From Synaphobranchus kaupii (lineage: Eukaryota; Chordata; Actinopteri; Anguilliformes; Synaphobranchidae): a DNA stretch of 64,000 bases. The stretch is taken from positions 20,719,091 through 20,783,090 of the forward strand of contig CM056376.1 in assembly GCA_029718625.1 (NCBI GenBank). The letters are read 5' to 3'. The notes below the pieces were generated by a model, which was not told the DNA's origin, made no database searches, and saw nothing but the letters and a program-made list of their open reading frames with translations. The position numbers and the translations under genes were made by a program. Every line of letters begins with the position of its first letter. Positions within the stretch are counted from its first letter, which is position 1. Positions 50,490-60,130 of this stretch are shown in pieces.

Positions 50490-50543
50490 ATGCAAATTCC
50501 TTGGCTTTCTATTGGCAGAGAGCAGGGCTCTTCTCATTTGCAT
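50490..50543. promoter_or_regulatory. Octamer-CCAAT-octamer module, array spacer 1
   Basis: ATGCAAAT at 50,490, ATTGG (CCAAT inverted) at 50,511, and ATTTGCAT at 50,536. It is preceded by GTGATGC and followed by GTATCAC, so the flanks are inverted too. Confidence 0.5.
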
Positions 50544-51699
50544 GTATCACCGCAAACAACAGGTTTTGATATCGAAACCTATCACCACAACAGGTTTTGA
50601 TATCAAACCCAACACAATGCAAAACATGTCTCACAAACGGATTGCATGCAATACATTTGATATCAAAACCTATCACCACAACAGGTTTTGATATCAAACC
50701 CAACACAACGCAAAACATGTCTCATAAACGGATTGCATGCAATACATTTGATATCAAAACCTATCACCGCAACAGCTTTTGATATCAAACCCAACACAAC
50801 GCAAAACATGTCTCATAAACGGATTGCATGCAATAGATTTGATATCAAAACCTATCACCGCAACGCGACAGGTTTTGATATCAAACCCAACACAACGCAA
50901 AACATGTCTCATAAACAGATTGCATGCAATACATTTGATAACAAAACCTATCACCGCAACGCAACAGGTTTTGTTATCAAACCCAACACAACGCAAAACA
51001 TGTCTCATAAACGTATTGCATGCAATACATTTGATATCAAAACCTATCACCGCAACAGGTTTTGATATCAAACCCAACGCAAAACATGTCTCATAAACGG
51101 ATTGCATGCAATACATTTGATATCAAAACCTATCACCGCAACGCGACAGGTTTTGATATCAAACCCAACACAACGCAAAACATGTCTCATAAACAGATTG
51201 CATGCAATACATTCGATATCAAAACCTATCACCGCAACAGGTTTTGATATCAAACCCAACACAACGCAAAACATGTCTCATAAACGGATTGCATGCAATA
51301 CATTTGATATCAAAACCTATCACCGCAACAGGTTTTGATATCAAACCCAACGCAATGCAAAACATGTCTCACAAACGGATTGCGTGCAATACATTTGATA
51401 TCAAAACCTATCACCGCAACGCGACAGGTTTTGATATCAAACCCAACACAACGCAAAACATATCTCATAAACGGATTGCATGCAATACATTTGATATCAA
51501 AACCTATCACCGCAACGCAACAGGTTTTGTTATCAAACCCAACACAACGCAAAACATGTCTCATAAACGGATTGCATGCAATACATTTGATATCAGAACC
51601 TATCACCGCAATGCAAAAGGTTTTGATATCAAACCCAACACAACGCAAAACATGTCTCTGATGGATTGCATGAGGTGACTAGTTTGTAAGCGGTGATGC

Positions 51700-51753
51700 A
51701 TGCAAATTCCTTGGCTTTCTATTGGCAGAGAGCAGGGCTCTTCTCATTTGCAT
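51700..51753. promoter_or_regulatory. Octamer-CCAAT-octamer module, array spacer 2
   Basis: Identical by eye to spacer 1, exactly 1,210 bp further on. Confidence 0.5.
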
Positions 51754-52813
51754 GTATCACCGCAAACAACAGGTTTTGATATCGAAACCTATCACCACAA
51801 CAGGTTTTGATATCAAACCCAACACAATGCAAAACATGTCTCACAAACGGATTGCATGCAATACATTTGATATCAAAACCTATCACCACAACAGGTTTTG
51901 ATATCAAACCCAACAAAACGCAAAACATGTCTCATAAACGGATTGCATGCAATACATTTGATATCAAAACCTATCACCGCAACAGCTTTTGATATCAAAC
52001 CCAACACAACGCAAAACATGTCTCATAAACGGATTGCATGCAATAGATTTGATATCAAAACCTATCACCGCAACGCGACAGGTTTTGATATCAAACCCAA
52101 CACAACGCAAAACATGTCTCATAAACAGATTGCATGCAATACATTTGATAACAAAACCTATCACCGCAACGCAACAGGTTTTGTTATCAAACCCAACACA
52201 ACGCAAAACATGTCTCATAAACGTATTGCATGCAATACATTTGATATCAAAACCTATCACCGCAACAGGTTTTGATATCAAACCCAACGCAAAACATGTC
52301 TCATAAACGGATTGCATGCAATACATTTGATATCAAAACCTATCACCGCAACGCGACAGGTTTTGATATCAAACCCAACACAACGCAAAACATGTCTCAT
52401 AAACAGATTGCATGCAATACATTCGATATCAAAACCTATCACCGCAACAGGTTTTGATATCAAACCCAACACAACGCAAAACATGTCTCATAAACGGATT
52501 GCATGCAATACATTTGATATCAAAACCTATCACCGCAACAGGTTTTGATATCAAACCCAACGCAACGCAAAACATGTCTCACAAACGGATTGCGTGCAAT
52601 ACATTTGATATCAAAACCTATCACCGCAACGCGACAGGTTTTGATATCAAACCCAACACAACGCAAAACATGTCTCATAAACGGATTGCATGCAATACAT
52701 TTGATATCAAAACCTATCACCGCAACGCAACAGGTTTTGATATCAAACCCAACACAACGCAAAACATGTCTCTGATGGATTGCATGAGGTGACTAGTTTG
52801 TAAGCGGTGATGC

Positions 52814-52867
52814 ATGCAAATTCCTTGGCTTTCTATTGGCAGAGAGCAGGGCTCTTCTCATTTGCAT
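52814..52867. promoter_or_regulatory. Octamer-CCAAT-octamer module, array spacer 3
   Basis: Third copy of the spacer module. A further single octamer plus ATTGG follows at 52,937-52,970, where the array gives way to the inner arm. Confidence 0.5.
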
Positions 52868-52959
52868 GTATCACTGCAAACAACAGGTTTTGATATCGAA
52901 ACCTATCACCACAAAACCAGTTGTTTGCGGTGATGGATGCAAATGAGGTTTCATTCATT

Positions 52960-53840
52960 GCTGCTATTGGCTATCAATCGTCAGCCTTGTGAAGCAACGG
53001 ATTCGTCTGACGTTTCGTCTTCCGTGATACCCATGAGTTAAAATGGATACGTGCATTTTTAATAGGCTACATTATTTTATGACAGGTGATTTTTTAAAAC
53101 ACATTAATGTTCAGAATATAACATTACACGTTGATGTCACCGTTATTTCGCTAACTGTAACTTAAGCCAGGGGGTATTTCCAGGGGGTTAACCGGGTTTT
53201 ACTCATTTATTGAGCTCACTCCTGTGTTGTCAAATACCCCCCAATTCAGTTAGCCAGCAAGGGGTAATGTCAAACCATTTGCATTCTTATTCTTGTTCGG
53301 AACAGCAACGTTTGCTTACAAATTTCACCTAGTCTATTGGCTGGATTTCGTTCGCACCATTTGCTTTTTCGTGCACTAAATAATATGGCTAGCTATTGTT
53401 CCCTTTAATCCAGCAACGGCGTTTAATTATAGCCAGAATAGCCTAGCATACTTATAGGCTACATCGCATTCTACACATGAATGAATTAACTAGGTTAATT
53501 AATAGGCCTATTGGGGCATTTTCATGCTTTCAACATTGGAGGGGAAACGTCCCCCATCCCCGCAAAGATTACTCTTAGATGCCATGAAGCGACGAAAAAA
53601 ATTTGGGTGTAAACTATTGTAATGTATAGCCTTCTTGTAAAAATAAAGAAATAAACAGCCTACATGCTAAATAAATGCTTCACTCAATGCTATCGCTGCA
53701 AAACAATGATAAAAACATTGTTTGGGTAGTCTACTTAAGTCCAAGTATTCTATAATTCACAAACGATTAGGTTTGTGTCCTAAACTAATCAAGCCTAGTT
53801 AAATTGTGGTCATATTAGGCGACCAAGATAAGCATATTTT
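52960..53840. repeat. Inner arm copy A
   Basis: Inverted relative to 49,270-50,050 and a direct copy of 57,111-58,390. It contains CAACGGATTCGTCTGACG and CCCATGAGTTAAAATGGATA (repeated at 57,131 and 57,163), then CACCATTTGCTTTTTCGTG. The GAGTGAGC...CAAATACCCCC stretch is inverted in the left arm at about 50,020. Confidence 0.85.
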
Positions 53841-54137
53841 GGTAGTAGGCTATATTGACTGATGCAGACTTCCCCTGATAAAATATATCTACTATAACTC
53901 GCTTAATTCTCGGCTGATTTTCGTAAAATTGTACTTGTTACAAATGTGAGAAATGTCTGCATACCACAGGTTACCTTTCCAAATTTCCCAGAACAGCTAG
54001 CCTACTTGTAAAAACCAATTTTAACTATTATAGCCTACAGGAGTTGTCAAAATGTAGGAGTCTTTTTTTATTTGTAAATTAATTTATACTTTCAGACAAA
54101 TATGAATAGGCTACTATAATTGGGATATCAACGACTA

Positions 54138-54151
54138 CCACTAGGGGGCAG
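54138..54151 (+). promoter_or_regulatory. CTCF-like core motif, interior
   Basis: CCACTAGGGGGCAG, a full consensus match to the vertebrate CTCF core. Confidence 0.5.
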
Positions 54152-54615
54152 CCGTGGATAGGGTAAGCGTAATAAAAAGGTGTAATAATGAACGCAAACC
54201 CAGAGTTTTCCTTATTCCAGGACATCGCTTTCTGCAGAAATATAGCCATTTGGACTTACATACCCAAGTCGTGGGGTTTCGTCAGAGGAGAGGGAGAGAT
54301 TTGAGAATGCGTTTGAGATTTTGTAGAGAGATATTGTTCATAAAGGAAGGTTCACGTATGAGATGGGATTATTTCCAACAAGAGACCTCATAAAAAAGCA
54401 CAACACAGTATTCATGTAGCCGGGTGGTAAATAAAATATATTCCCCACGGGAAAAGCTACAATGGAACAATCTTTTTTGTTCAGAAAAAGGGTTAAAACT
54501 AATCTACCTGACTAAAATTTATGTTCATTTATCCACGTGTTTATTTTGAAAGCTATGTACAAAGTAATGCAGGAGATGTAATGGAAGAAGCCAAACAATC
54601 AGTTACAACGTTTTC

Positions 54616-54629
54616 CCAGCAGATGGCGC
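54616..54629 (+). promoter_or_regulatory. CTCF-like core motif, interior
   Basis: CCAGCAGATGGCGC, a full consensus match to the CTCF core. Confidence 0.45.
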
Positions 54630-55217
54630 TTTTTGAAAAAGGTTAGATTTGCGATTGAAAAATAATCAACCTCGTTGTGCGAGTGGACTGCAATTGTGTG
54701 GACTTGAAACTGTAAACCCACTGCCGTATTTTGTAGGGTATTTTTGTCGCCTAAAATGGTTGGCCTATGTTTTGCAGTGCATTTTCTAGCATAGCTTCTG
54801 CGGTAATGTATCTGTAAGCATACCTTGGGAAATTTAATTTTGTTTTATAAACTAAAGCTATACTTAATAGCCAATTTTGATAGTCTACAAATTATCTGCG
54901 CTAAAGCATCAGTGCAGCGTTACACAAATAAAAAAATTAATAGGCTAAGTGTGTCCTGTGTAGTACATAATTCCACAGGCTATATATATAATATGTGGTA
55001 CATTGTTCAATAAATATTTTCAATACAATTTTTTGTTCAATAAATATTTTCTGATACACATTAACTAGTGAGAAGTGTGTTATTATAGGCTACTAATTTA
55101 ATTGATAAATTGCATACATTTTATTTAATTGTTCAAACTGAATGTTACTGAATGGTGTGAAGTGTAGCCTATAGCTAGCCTACTGTAAAAATCAACAGCC
55201 CTCTTTCGTCCTGTCAA

Positions 55218-55637
55218 CTTGTTTATTCCCTTCAGCTTAATGTATCATGATAATCTTTGGATATGAAACAACATTTTTCTAAATTTTCGGGAATTGTCAG
55301 AGTTGAGTCAACGTTCATTGAATTTGTAGGACTAAAAGTTATGTGGTAAATTAGCACCGCCCACCTTCCCAGAGTTCTGCGCGGCGCAGCGAGAGTAAGA
55401 TTGAAATTGCGATATAAATGTTGAATTACAACTTCATTCTTTTCGACTGAACGTATCATGATAATTTTTGGATATAAAACTCAACATTTTTCAAAATTTC
55501 GAGATTTGTCAGAGTTGAGTCAATGTTCATTCAATTTGTAGGCCTAAATTATGTGGTAAAGTAGAGCCGCCCACCTTCCCAGAGTTCTGCGCGGCGCAGC
55601 AATAGTGGCTAAGATTGAAATTCCGAAATAAATGTTG
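55218..55637. repeat. Two-copy tandem duplication of about 210 bp
   Basis: GTATCATGATAAT...TTTGGATAT starts near 55,243 and 55,453. CACCTTCCCAGAGTTCTGCG occurs near 55,360 and 55,570, each followed by the GC palindrome CTGCGCGGCGCAG. The copies have diverged moderately. Confidence 0.9.
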
Positions 55638-55746
55638 GAATTACACGTGGGGCTACTAACAGTTTAAGTGTTACAGTAGGCTAGAACATTTTGTTTATAA
55701 ATATCCATCATGTAGATAGTTATTGAACTAAGTGTGAATTAGCACC

Positions 55747-56465
55747 ATGGAGGATTTTGTGTGGAAATTGCCCCCCTTGCATAGTTGTATTGACCGATAG
55801 TTCTTCCAATGCAGAAAAAGCACGATTTTTTTTAAAAGTAAAAATATTTCAGCGAATGACGCCGGTGCGTTCCATTACTCGAAAAATGTGTCCTCTTTTC
55901 CTCCACTCCAGAAGTGATGTGGTTTATGTAAATTTGTCTGAAACACAAAGAAAATGTTTTTTATTGTTTAAGTTTTTTGGAATATCCAATAAAATATATT
56001 TTTTTCTAGACTATGAGGCGAGGAACATCATAGTCTAGCAAAAAAACAACAATAGACCTGGTCACTCTTCGGAGGAGAATCCAAAGCCTCCTTCGGGACG
56101 GCATTATGGTGGACTAAGACTGGCAAAAGAGACATGGGGGGGACGAGGACCACTGGAAAAAAACTGAACATATAGTCCACCAAAGACACACACAATCCAC
56201 ATTTTACCGCTTTCTGTGTGGCTTCAGGGACAATGCTACCTAGGCTACCGTGCCGCACTTCTTGAGGAACCAGGAGTTTGTGGAGTATGACGTGTCGCTC
56301 GTAGGCATGGACATTGAATAAATGACAATGTATTGTATTTAAATCTGAATTCAATAGTGTTTACTGTACTGTTACACTTTATTATAATCATAATTTGTAT
56401 AGCTTGATGTTGGGACAGTGGGCATTTTTTATAAACAATAAAAGCACACCAATAAAATCAATAAA
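55747..56465 (+). other. Possible fossil gene 3' region in the foldback element
   Basis: A Kozak-like CACCATGG opens a 17-codon frame (MEDFVWKLPPLHSCIDR) that stops at once. Downstream, short frames read DLVTLRRRIQSLLRDGIMVD and, ending at 56,321, FLRNQEFVEYDVSLVGMDIE before TAA. AATAAA follows at 56,437, 56,451 and 56,460. The pattern suggests a decayed plus-strand transcription unit with its own 3' end. The protein is not recognised, the pieces are not joined by an obvious splice pattern, and chance cannot be excluded. Confidence 0.2.
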
Positions 56466-56929
56466 AGCACAAATATAGGACAGTGAATTATTATTATTTT
56501 TTGTTGTTTTTTAATAACCATGTTCTGCACTTTGTATTGTATAGGCTACGCGTAATTATTGTGGCTGTAGGCCTACGGGAGCTGTTATAATACCGACAAA
56601 CATCCAAAAATGCAACCCAAACGTTATAAAATCGGTAAACATTAAAACAAGCTTAATGACCGGTAAAAATGACGGTGACATATTTTTTCCAACTCCATCC
56701 TTCACGTTGACAGATTATGATTTACTCGAGCAAACCACTGGTCCACAAAATGGTCAAGCAACAAATGAAAGTAGGCTAACCCCTGCCAAAATAAATATTT
56801 ACATTATTTACAAATATTTGCAATTGTGATTCATTACTTCTGAAAAAGAGCATGCGGTGTGAGGAATGTCAGAAAGACAAAGAAAAACGAGATAAATCGT
56901 TAATAACTGGTATAATTGCTAGCTGCTAG

Positions 56930-57070
56930 AAGCTTGTGTGCGAGCTATGAGGTGGGAGCTGTGAGCTGCCAGCGAACTGAGGTGGGAGCTGCCAGTGAAC
57001 TGTGTGAGCTGCCACAGCGACCTGCCACTGCGAGCTGTGAGCTGCCAGTGAACTGTGAGGTGCGGTGCAT
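56930..57070. repeat. Degenerate GAGCTGCCAGTGAACTG minisatellite
   Basis: Repeated GTGAGCTGCCAGTGAACTG and GAGGTGGGAGCTG blocks, with irregular spacing, at the border with arm copy B. Confidence 0.8.
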
Positions 57071-57110
57071 GCTGGGAACTCTGAGGTCTGCGAGCTCACA
57101 CCTCGCACAG

Positions 57111-58399
57111 AAGGATTGTCCTCCGACTGGCAACGGATTCGTCTGACTGTCATCTTTCGTGTTACCCATGAGTTAAAATGGATATGTGCAGTTTTAATCC
57201 GCTACATTTATAATATGACAGGTGATTTTGTACCACGTTATTGTTCAGAATATAACTACACGTTGATGTTACCGTTATTTTGCTAACTGTAAATAAACCA
57301 CATCAGTTCACTTGCTAGACCTAAGCTATTTTCATTATTTCTCTTGATTTAATTCTTACTAGCCAGCAACTGAGAAAATAAAGACATTGAGCAGCAAGCT
57401 ATCTAGTTCAATCCATTTCCGATCTCACTAGTTTGGCTACCAGAAAAAGACCTGTAACGCAAATAACCTAACCATAATTGCGAAAATAATTGAAACAAAT
57501 GCGGCAGTCGATTAGGCTGGCTCTAAGTTGTGGGGGCACAAAAGCAATATCCCCGAGCTCAGATCTCGCCTCAAGTATTGGTACGTAGGCCTACTACGTC
57601 CTACTGTATTTCAGACTGCCAGGGATATTCCTAGCCATCACACTAGTCAAAACTGAGGAATCCATACACTTCACTTACTGGCTAAGCTACATATTCCAAA
57701 CGTGTAGCTACACTCAGCCACGGTAATAAAGTAAGCAATCTCAAAGACTGTGACAAATTACGGAGTTGGAGAATTTCCACGACATGAACATTCCTTTCGG
57801 AAACAAAGCTAGTTTCCGAATTTCACCTATAGCATACCCTATATTGCCTGGATTTCAAGTACATAGCCTACCCTACACACCATTTGCTTTTTCGTGTATC
57901 TAGACAATTAAATAGGCTGGCTAACTACCAAATACTGTCTTCCCTTTAACTCGGCAATAGTGTTTACTTAATAACCAGCCTCTTACATAGACTATAGCCT
58001 ATGACTTATAGGCTACGTTCATTATTATTGCGTGTGTAATGCATGTTTCAAGGTTCTTCATTTTATAACCATATTTTAGTTCTTTAAGAATTATTATGAA
58101 GTAGTCCTGCAGCATCTTACAATTCTAGACATTTGCTCTGGATAAGCAGACACAGGCAGCAGCAACTATGGATAGCCTACCATAAGCGAATAAAATGTAA
58201 ATGTACATATCCATAAACATAGCCTATACAGCCTTCTTGTAAAAAATAAATAAAAACTATACATGCTATAACCTACCCATGCTGTCGCTGTTAAAAAATG
58301 AAGAAAACACTGTTTCGGTACTTAAGTCCAGTTCTATAAATCACAAATAATTATGGGGTTTGTGTCCTAAACTAATGAAACCATTACATTGTACAAATG
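57111..58399. repeat. Arm copy B
   Basis: Direct copy of the inner arm A, with an extra segment of about 480 bp (57,300-57,780) absent from A. Shared landmarks are GGCAACGGATTCGTCTGAC, CACCATTTGCTTTTTCGTG and GTTTGTGTCCTAAACTAATG. It is the inverted partner of the left arm at 49,270-49,850. Confidence 0.8.
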
Positions 58400-58582
58400 A
58401 TCAGTATCGGGTTAAAATCATGAATGGAGAAATTTTATTTTTTAATGAAAATTAGTGACAGGCATTGACGTTTGCCTCAGCCTCCGTCTCTTATTTTAAT
58501 AGAATTTCGTTCAGTTCAGTAAACTAGATCCTTCTTCTTCTGGTAATTGTAGACTTCTTCCTATGGTAATTGTAGACCGGTT

Positions 58583-58596
58583 CTGCCACCTAGTGA
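58583..58596 (-). promoter_or_regulatory. CTCF-like motif, right arm
   Basis: On the minus strand it reads TCACTAGGTGGCAG, one mismatch from the core consensus. It is the inverted partner of 49,146-49,159, so the two outer motifs point towards each other. Confidence 0.3.
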
Positions 58597-59664
58597 ACAG
58601 TTGCTGTACTGCAGGAAGTATTACTCTTCATTTTCATATCTCCGCCTACAGCCTCATTTGCTTGCATTACCAAGCGACCTCATTTACATCTATCACTGCA
58701 AGTGCATGCATCACCTCTTAAACCATGGATATCAACCAGCTAGAATGCTGATATCAGTAATGTCGAGCATCGATATCAAAAAGAAGGCGTATTGCATTGT
58801 GAAAGGGCAAAGATGCTTTGTTAAGGACAAATGTTGATATCAAAGTAGGAGGTGTTGCTTTCAAATGGATACATCCTGCAATCCAATGTAATGTGTTGCA
58901 ATCAAATGGTTATGTGGTGCATTCCAATATCCCATTGCTGATATCAAAAAATGGTTGATTAAAAGCTGAAACGGCTTAATCTTTTGGTACGTCGTCATGT
59001 TTTGTGTCGTGATCAGGGGTTGCAATTTTTGATATCAAACTGAGTCGTTTGCACATGTGTGGCGCTAAAAGCCAACGACTTATTTTTGATATCAACCATG
59101 TGGTTTCTTGATATCCATGCAAACTACTCTTGATATCAAGGGTTTATGTCCCTGATATCAACTTTTCTATGACAGGTTGCATCCATCACTTGGTTGATAA
59201 CAGCATTGTAGATGTTGATTGCATTACTGTTGCAGTATGTCACATCACATCGTTTACAGATATCATCCCGTTAAGCTTTCATTGATGTTGCATTGCAGCA
59301 AGATATTTGTGAACAATGCTTATACGGTTGATATCTATAGATAATGTGATGCAATCAGCCACAACAGTACTGCAATCAACAGATGCAATGCTGTTTTCAA
59401 CCACATATTGCATACAACCATCATAAAACGGTTGATATCAAGGGTAGAAAACCTTGATATCAAGAGTAACATATGCTGATATCAAGCAAACGCATAGTTG
59501 ATATCAAAATGTAAGTTGTTGGTTTTTAGTGCAACACTTGTGCAAACAATTGACCTTGATATCAAAAGTCCCCACCCCTGACCACAGCACAAAACAGATG
59601 GATTGCATGTGGTGGTGCATTTGTAAGAGGTGAAGCATGCTAATGAGGTTGCTTGTGGTGATGC

Positions 59665-59729
59665 ATGCAAATGAATTGGGCTCCTATTGGTTGAGAGCAG
59701 AGACTTCAAAGGGACATCCTCATTTGCAT
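59665..59729. promoter_or_regulatory. Octamer-CCAAT-octamer module, right arm
   Basis: ATGCAAAT at 59,665, ATTGG at 59,686 and ATTTGCAT at 59,722. Inverted counterpart of the left-arm module. Confidence 0.5.
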
Positions 59730-60124
59730 GCGTCTCCGCTTACAACGTACGTTACATGCTATACCTTCCGTCTCCACTTACAACCTCACTTGTATGCTTC
59801 ACCGCTTTCAAACGCAGATGTGTTGGTTTTTGATATCACGCTGTTTTGCGAACGACATGAGAAGCATCTGACAACGTGAAAAAATCGCGTTGAACAAACA
59901 ACCTTCTTTTTGATATCGGGGAGGGAAAACATTGTTATCAAGAGGATAAGTGTTGCTTTGTGAAGAGAAAGTGTTGCTTTGAGACAAAGCGATGTCGATA
60001 ACGACGTGTGAAGCTGTGTTTTCAACCTGCAATGTCATGCAATCAACCGGTAATGCGATGTGACTAAACGTTACCGTGATGCAATCGCCTTGATATCTAT
60101 TAAATGATAAAACGGCTTGCCATA

Positions 60125-60130
60125 TTTTCT
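60125..60130. repeat. Right target-site duplication candidate
   Basis: TTTTCT, identical to 47,601-47,606. The preceding A also matches if the end is read one base shorter. Confidence 0.7.

Larger units (their letters stand above)
50100..52911. repeat. GATATC satellite array, 91/97-bp units in a 1,210-bp higher-order repeat
   Basis: About 27 units, each with TTTTGATATCAAA, then AACGCAAAACATGTCTC, TTGCATGCAATACA, TTTGATATCAAAACC and TATCACCGCAAC. Most units are 91 bp; those with an extra CGCAAC block are 97 bp. Three octamer-bearing spacers (from 50,461, 51,671 and 52,785) close three higher-order copies spaced 1,210 and 1,114 bp apart; the second lacks about one unit. I saw only two differences between copies 1 and 2 in the stretches compared (51,918 and 52,565). 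Because 91 is not a multiple of three, several frames stay open, giving artefactual ORFs of up to 158 codons. Confidence 0.95.
53841..57110. other. Unique interior of the foldback element
   Basis: About 3.3 kb not repeated in the arms. It holds two CTCF-like motifs, a 210-bp tandem pair (55,218-55,637), a possible fossil exon region with a clustered polyA signal (55,747-56,465) and a degenerate GAGCTGCCAGTGAACTG minisatellite (56,930-57,070). A TTGTTCAATAAATATTTTC pair lies at about 55,002-55,051. An open frame of 79 codons at 54,154-54,393 has no recognised domain. Confidence 0.6.
47607..60124. mobile_element. Giant (about 12.5 kb) foldback-type element with nested inverted repeats and a satellite core
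   Basis: The ends are inverted copies, TATGGCAAGCCGTTTTATC at 47,607 and its complement ending at 60,124, with similarity continuing inward through arms of roughly 2.4 kb. TTTTCT directly abuts both ends (47,601-47,606 and 60,125-60,130). If the end is read one base shorter, the duplication is ATTTTCT. The order inside is: left arm (with its outermost 357 bp duplicated in tandem), a 2.8-kb tandem array, an inner inverted arm, 3.3 kb of unique DNA, a second arm copy, and the right arm. No transposase domain is recognisable. It looks non-autonomous, or mobilised by an unknown enzyme. Long arms with internal tandem repeats recall Foldback/Galileo-type or Maverick-type ends, but the tips do not match families I know. 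The main alternative is a local segmental inversion-duplication, which the flanking duplication argues against. Confidence 0.8.
58400..60124. repeat. Right arm of the foldback element
   Basis: Inverted copy of 47,966-49,240. Within it, 58,996-59,270 and 59,340-59,600 are themselves imperfect inverted copies, so the arm can fold alone. Shared words include GATATCAAGGGT, TGATTGCATTACTGTTG and ATCAAAAGTCCCCACCCCTG. Confidence 0.85.

Noticed and set aside
50100..52800. Overlapping open frames of 60-158 codons with repeated peptides (NMSHKRIACNTFDIKTYHRN)
   Set aside because: They come from a 91-bp unit that has few stops and rotates through the frames. Both strands are open at once. No protein function is implied.
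50100..52911. CRISPR-like or centromeric array
   Set aside because: Units are tandem without unique spacers, in eukaryotic DNA, and the array lies inside a bounded inverted-repeat element.
47607..60124. Maverick/Polinton identity
   Set aside because: Long arms and a 6-bp duplication fit, but none of the expected genes (polymerase, integrase, packaging ATPase, capsid) is visible and the tips differ.
47607..60124. Assembly artefact as the sole explanation
   Set aside because: The arms differ at many bases and the flanks carry a matching duplication, so a simple inverted misassembly is unlikely. The array copy number may still be wrong.
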